Assembly (NCBI GenBank): GCA_022592435.1
Contig: JABYQS010000010.1
Coordinates: forward strand, 186,001 to 250,000
DNA length: 64,000 nt
Source of the DNA: Cerioporus squamosus
Lineage: Eukaryota; Basidiomycota; Agaricomycetes; Polyporales; Polyporaceae
Direction: 5' to 3'
The position numbers and the translations under genes were made by a program. Below, in pieces: positions 59,744 through 64,000 of this stretch (within the stretch, counting starts at the first letter, position 1; each line of letters starts with the position of its first letter). The notes under the pieces are model-generated. The model was not told where the DNA came from. It made no database searches and worked only from the letters and a program-made list of their open reading frames with translations.

Positions 59744-60932
59744 CTACTGAAACTCGCGCCAGCCTTCGCTCGTCGTACTAGTATGAGCACTAGCCGTCCT
59801 CCGCATACCCAACCGACTCGCTCCCAACCCTGACACGGAGCCCTCCTTGCTCGACTCATCGTTCGTCATCGATCGTCTTGGGGGCGGATTTAGCTGGAAG
59901 CCCGACGGTGATCCTGGCCTGTAGGTGTCGCTCGATACCCGGCGCGGTGACAGCAATGGAGAAGGCAGGCCGTTCAGACTCGGCACCGGACCAAACCCAG
60001 GTGACTGGGGCTGGGCTGACGGCGAGCGAGGCGCGATGATGCCTTCTGACGCGTCTCTGCGATTGCGCGAGCGGAGGCGGGGAATGGAATCCAGGGGTAG
60101 GACGTCGAAGAGCGACTTGAACAGCGAGGTGCGTGACCTCGCCGCCGCCGCCTTCGTCGGAGACGAAGGAGCACTACCGGTACCTGTACCAGAATGAGAG
60201 AAGGACGTCGGTTGTATGATGCGGTATTGCTCACCGGCATTTGTGGGCAATGCGTTGTCGTTTGCGCTCAAGCTCAGGAACAGGAACAGCGGAGCCAGCC
60301 ATACGCAGATACCGAAGAAGGTCGCGATATCGCCAAAGTTTGGCACGGCATGAGGAGGGGGTGGGCCGCGGTATGATCGGTGAGCCCTGTGTCTTGCTTC
60401 CTGGGTGATCCGCGCGAAGTAGAAGAACCATAGGAAGTGGTCGATCACCACAAGCACGCAAGAGCCCAGGAAGCTGGGCGAAGAGAGGGAGATGAACGGC
60501 CAGGTAGGCGTGAAGTTCTGAAGGTAGACAAGGTGACAGAACACTGAGAAGAGGATGTGCTTGAGCGGTAGGGAGTCGTAGAAATACAGTAGGAAGTGGA
60601 CTAGGATGATGACCTAGTCCAGGGACGTTCAGCACCAGCTCGCTATGAACCAAACCATGCCCACTCACATATATGCTCCTTTGCCCCCATATCTTCGCCA
60701 GACGCGAGTGCTCCTCAATGACCTCGGATATCCATAGTAGGCCGCTCGCTGCACGGACCGGACACGTATGGCGTTCAGAGACGCGCTGCTGGCGGATATA
60801 TCTCGTCACTCACCCAGCGACAAGGTGATGAACACAAACGCGGATGCCGCGCCTGCGTAACTGTAGACACGTCAGAGAAGCACGAATTGCGAGTACTCTG
60901 GCTACTCGCCTGAGGAGATGAAGTAATGTCAT
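59744..60932 (-). CDS. SVP26: SVP26/TEX261 family cargo-sorting membrane protein
   Basis: Early-Golgi/ER membrane adaptor that helps load mannosyltransferases and other type II proteins into COPII vesicles in yeast. Exon 1 is 23 nt (MTLLHLLS-) and ends at a GC donor (60909); exon 2 resumes YAGAASAFVFITLSL. Next come ASGLLWISEVIEEHSRLAKI, then FYDSLPLKHILFSVFCHLVY, the hallmark SFLGSCVLVVIDHFLWFFYF, and the last helix FGICVWLAPLFLFLSLSAND. Four membrane segments are expected. The C-terminal 150 residues are a cytosolic S/P-rich extension (SPSAQPQSPGFGPVPSLNG) absent from yeast Svp26 but common in basidiomycete versions. Four introns, one of them non-canonical. Confidence 0.88.
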
Positions 60933-61223
60933 GGCGCGAAGGTGTCCGGCACTTCGTAGTCTGGAGAGGCGGCAAAAAGGCGCTTTCACGGCCCAGCAGT
61001 TGCGATGAACATGCAAGTCGCAAGGTACGCTGTCAGAAGGAACTAGGCGGTGACAGTCGTCGAAGAGAGACGCGGCTTCTGAGTGCAGCCACGGAGGCTT
61101 TGGACAACAAGCGCCTATGGAATTCCAGCGGTCCGTGAACGCGTACGTGATGTAGCGAGGATCGCCGGCGAGAAATATTCGTAGCAGGACCCAAAACTGC
61201 GTAGTTACGTATACTCACGCCGC

Positions 61224-61238
61224 GGGGGGGAGGGGGGG
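61224..61238 (+). other. G7-A-G7 tract, potential G-quadruplex
   Basis: Seven Gs, one A, seven Gs, between the 3' end of the DUF6534 gene and the start of SVP26 (about 290 bp upstream of the SVP26 ATG). Two runs of seven can supply four G-triplets. Structure formation is inference. Confidence 0.5.
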
Positions 61239-61449
61239 ACGTTCTTCACAGTCGAGCGTGTGCCCAGCCACGGACAGTTCTGAACGAGCGGATATATTGT
61301 CGAGACGAAGTATTTGTACGGATAGAATATGAAAGCAGTAGATACAATGCAAACCAACGAACGATATTAGTATACAGCATCAGCAACGAACCTTGGGTAG
61401 TAGCGATGTGCGGGTCGAAAAGCAGAGCGAGTTTGTACAGATATCCTAT

Positions 61450-63444
61450 TTACACAGCGTAGGCGACGGGCTGATATTCCGGGAAAGTCAGAACCGCGAT
61501 GTCATGCATGCCTGGGGCACTTGAACGGGGGAGTACTCACGGAAGACCTGGAATCGGGAGAGTAGCGGAGCGGTTGCGTCGTGTGCGCCGGCACTGGTGG
61601 CGCATTGTCCTGGTCCTGGAACGACGCAAGCGGAAGGTCCGAGAGTGGTATTGACTCGAGTTGAGAAGTTGGGAGACCCGTACGGAAGTCCTCTACGCGC
61701 AGCGCAGTGGTGAGTATCGGCGTGCTGTCGTTGCGCATTGGATGCGTGTGTGTCCGTGCGATGAGGTCCTTCTCGGCGTTGAGAACGGCCAGGAATGAGC
61801 ATACGTGCACTAAAGAGTCGAGTTAGGCATAACACGTCACTGGATGTGACGCAGCTAGCTTACACTTGGCAAGTATCCAGTATGCGGCGAGGAAAAGGAA
61901 CGATGACGGCATGAGATAGTACTGTCGAAATATTCGTCAGCAGTTGGGAGAATACGCAGAATGCGTGGCGCACGAAAATGAGGGAGGTTGTGACTAGGGC
62001 TCTTGAGAGAGATCAGACTGGTCAGATACCGGGCTCATAGCAGTCAATAGCACTCACAGATTCAAAAGGCCAGTGTTGATGATGAACACGATTATCACTT
62101 TTATGACTTCATCGAACCTACAGCAGACTCGTCAGTGGCTAGACCACGCGGTTGAATTCATCGTCCTTACCGCCTGAGACCAGTATGGAATCGAAAGCAC
62201 ACCATGATCATGGAGACGGAGATGGAGGCGTCCGCCATAAATTGGAGAGCAAAGGCGAGATAGAAGCTCCACTGATCAGGACAAGCAATGAGTAAGCAGT
62301 ATTATATTGGAGGTGAAGGTACCAGCCTCCAGTGCTTTCAAATCCTCGAACGACTTCATCTTGAGTCTATCGAGAACCGTGTCAATGCTTCCTCGCACAT
62401 AGGCACAGCAAGTGCGTACTGAGCGTGACCGTAGACTGCAAGAGGCGAAATGAGCGAATGGACGAGATGACGAGATGACGAGCACTAAGTAGTACTCACA
62501 TATACCCAAGGCTAGTTGGCCACAATGATCAGATTAAGACGCGACATCTCTCCACGATGTACTCACCGAGCAGAGCAAAAGATAGAACGATCTATTCAAA
62601 CCAGACAGCGCTTGGTCACGGTTGCAGATTCGGAGAGCCATGGTATACTACGCACCACGATTACTGGCACGAGAACCTTCTGATTGTTGTCTGTAGAGGT
62701 ATCAATGCCAGTACGCGCGTGTCGGATGGGTGCTGTGGATGGCGACATACACTTCCATATTCTATGCGCGTATCCTCTGAAGCAGACGAGTCAGTGGTGC
62801 GATAGATCGGTTTAGTATAAGAGATAGAACACCCACAAGCGAACGAGGATGGTGTTGCATTCCTGTGAAGCGTTAGCCACCAAGTCTCGAATACTTCAAA
62901 TATTTCCTCTCACCGTAACAATAAGGATGCCCTAGCGGGAGCGGAATGAGTGTCTCAATCGGCTAGGCGAGAGTCTGGTACTTACGCCATAAGCCCATAT
63001 CACGGTGGGGAAACCGGCAGGGTTTCCGTGGATTACTACGTCGTAATAGTACACCACACATGTGAGAAATATTATGTGCACAGTGTCAAGGAGCCTGTGC
63101 GCATGATTCAGCTGCAGACGTAGGGAGATAGATGCGAAGACCAACCATATCGCAGCAACCTGAGACAAGTGCGGCGTTAACTTCAGCTGGCTCGATACAA
63201 CAGAAAGTACAGAAAGTAAGACTACCAAGCATTGTGTCCGCCAGGTGGCGATTCCTCGACCATGACGATGATAGTATAGCAACGCTTGCCCCGAGGTTAT
63301 TCCATAGAGTCTACACAATCGATGTTACGGGGGAAACAACCCAGGCGGGGCGAATGGGAGACAGACGTACATCGCTGCAACAGTGAAGCCGACCAAACCC
63401 ACCCCAATCGTCAGGTCGAGTATGTGGTTCAGCTCACGGGACAT
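61450..63444 (-). CDS. DUF6534 seven-helix membrane protein
   Basis: Member of an Agaricomycete-expanded family of receptor-like membrane proteins with unknown ligand and function. The first exon reads MSRELNHILDLTIGVGLVGF then TVAAM. It continues YGITSGQALLYYHRHGRG, LLDTVHIIFLTCVVYYYDVV and IHGNPAGFPTVIWAYG. The diagnostic middle block is KSFEDLKALE, intron, WSFYLAFALQFMADASISVS, then CFRFHTGLR, then FDEVIKVIIVFIINTGLLNL. Helix 7 is YYLMPSSFLFLAAYWILAKC, followed by LVHVCSFLAVLNAEKDL and a cytosolic S/P-rich tail. A strong donor (GTGAGTACTC, about 61537) and an acceptor after ATATCAG add a short last exon, PVAYAV, with the stop at 61450; without that splice the stop is at 61502. About nine introns. 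Confidence 0.8.
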
Positions 63445-64000
63445 TCGGGGACGGAGCCAGATGCCAGAGGACGACGTGCATGCATCAGTCTGGGTGAACG
63501 AGACGATGCCCTACGGCCCACACCAGTACTTGCACGAAGATCCCTGAAGACTGTTCCGACGGCCGTTCAAGGAGGGCGGTTCGAGAGAAGCCGTTCGGTG
63601 AGGATGAGAGCGGCGTGTGGGGTGTATCTGGAGGATGCTTAAGCAGGCCAGCTACAGGCCAGCAGAGCGGTAGTCAAGGCGGGAGCGAGCGGCCTCGCAC
63701 TGAGCGACTAAGCCTCCGTGGAATTCAACCGGTCGGTCACCAGGGGCTTATCGGTGGTAGTTACGGACAATATTAGGAGTACTTACCAGTTCGCACTACG
63801 AGGCGCCGGGGAAGAACCAACGACTTTGTCCGGGATTCAACAGTGGGTTCTCATCCAGATTTTGCCGGGATTCACTGCTTGTGAGAGAGCAGTGAACGGG
63901 CGAAAGTATACCTTACGGCGGTTGAAGTTTCCTACCTGGGATCCACGAGAAGGCGGTTGAATAGTCTCGGTAGAACTGGTTGAGAGTGTGCCGTGATTCG
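63445..64000. other. right-edge region without a recognised gene
   Basis: 556 bp upstream of the DUF6534 gene. It should hold that gene's promoter. Only short frames without motifs are seen, and a gene entering from the right cannot be judged. Confidence 0.4.

Noticed and set aside
62458..62482. short tandem repeat of GACGAGAT
   Set aside because: Fewer than three copies inside an intron of the DUF6534 gene; no reason to think it functional.

Overview
The window is eukaryotic genomic DNA from a filamentous basidiomycete, most likely an Agaricomycete. Almost every gene is broken by many short introns (about 45-70 nt, GT-AG), coding DNA is GC-rich, and genes are packed head to head or tail to tail. 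Several encoded families are typical of, or expanded in, Agaricomycetes: a FunK1-type kinase, a DUF6534 seven-helix membrane protein, a WW-like N-terminus fused to a membrane tail, and a small MCRRR-type cysteine-rich protein. I saw no rRNA, tRNA, CRISPR array or recognisable transposon. About 27 protein genes are supported. Exon joins were made by eye, so coordinates are start-to-stop spans that include introns.

Layout. 1-4959: a CSC1/OSCA-type channel (minus, cut by the left edge) diverging from a WW-like membrane protein. 5103-12138: nucleoporin Nup82/Nup88 diverging from proteasome alpha-7 (PRE10); then RPN12 (26S lid, minus) diverging from PRE3 (20S beta-1). 12264-18548: a conserved unknown protein, a FunK1-like kinase and a Gfo/Idh/MocA oxidoreductase. 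18915-23576: replication-licensing factor Cdt1 and an MFS sugar transporter. 23577-26309: a 2.7 kb stretch without a recognisable gene. 26310-31476: a CCCH zinc-finger protein, Rho-GDI and COQ2. 31829-43360: RIX1 (60S assembly), RRN11-like Pol I factor, LAA2/aftiphilin-like adaptor accessory protein, and RPA190 (largest Pol I subunit). 44474-49439: a 78-residue cysteine-rich protein, SF3B6, a GPI-type PEBP-like secreted protein, and an LCL2-like secreted protein with an apparent frameshift. 49910-54987: a KEN-box, S/T-P-rich unknown, FAL1/eIF4A-III, and SF3A3 diverging from FAL1. 55120-63444: a synaptojanin-type phosphoinositide phosphatase, SVP26, and the DUF6534 protein. 63445-64000: nothing recognised.

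Functional themes. Three local groupings stand out: three proteasome genes within 3.7 kb, three ribosome-production genes within 11.5 kb, and two splicing/EJC genes sharing a 164 bp promoter with a third 6 kb away. No unfamiliar multi-gene system was found. The most unusual individual observations are the chain of 14-, 18- and 21-nt microexons that encode the catalytic metal site of RPA190, the six-exon gene for a 78-residue ten-cysteine protein, the apparent two-base insertion in the LCL2-like gene, a GC-AG first intron in SVP26, and an intron lying exactly at the Gly/Thr1 autoprocessing junction of PRE3.
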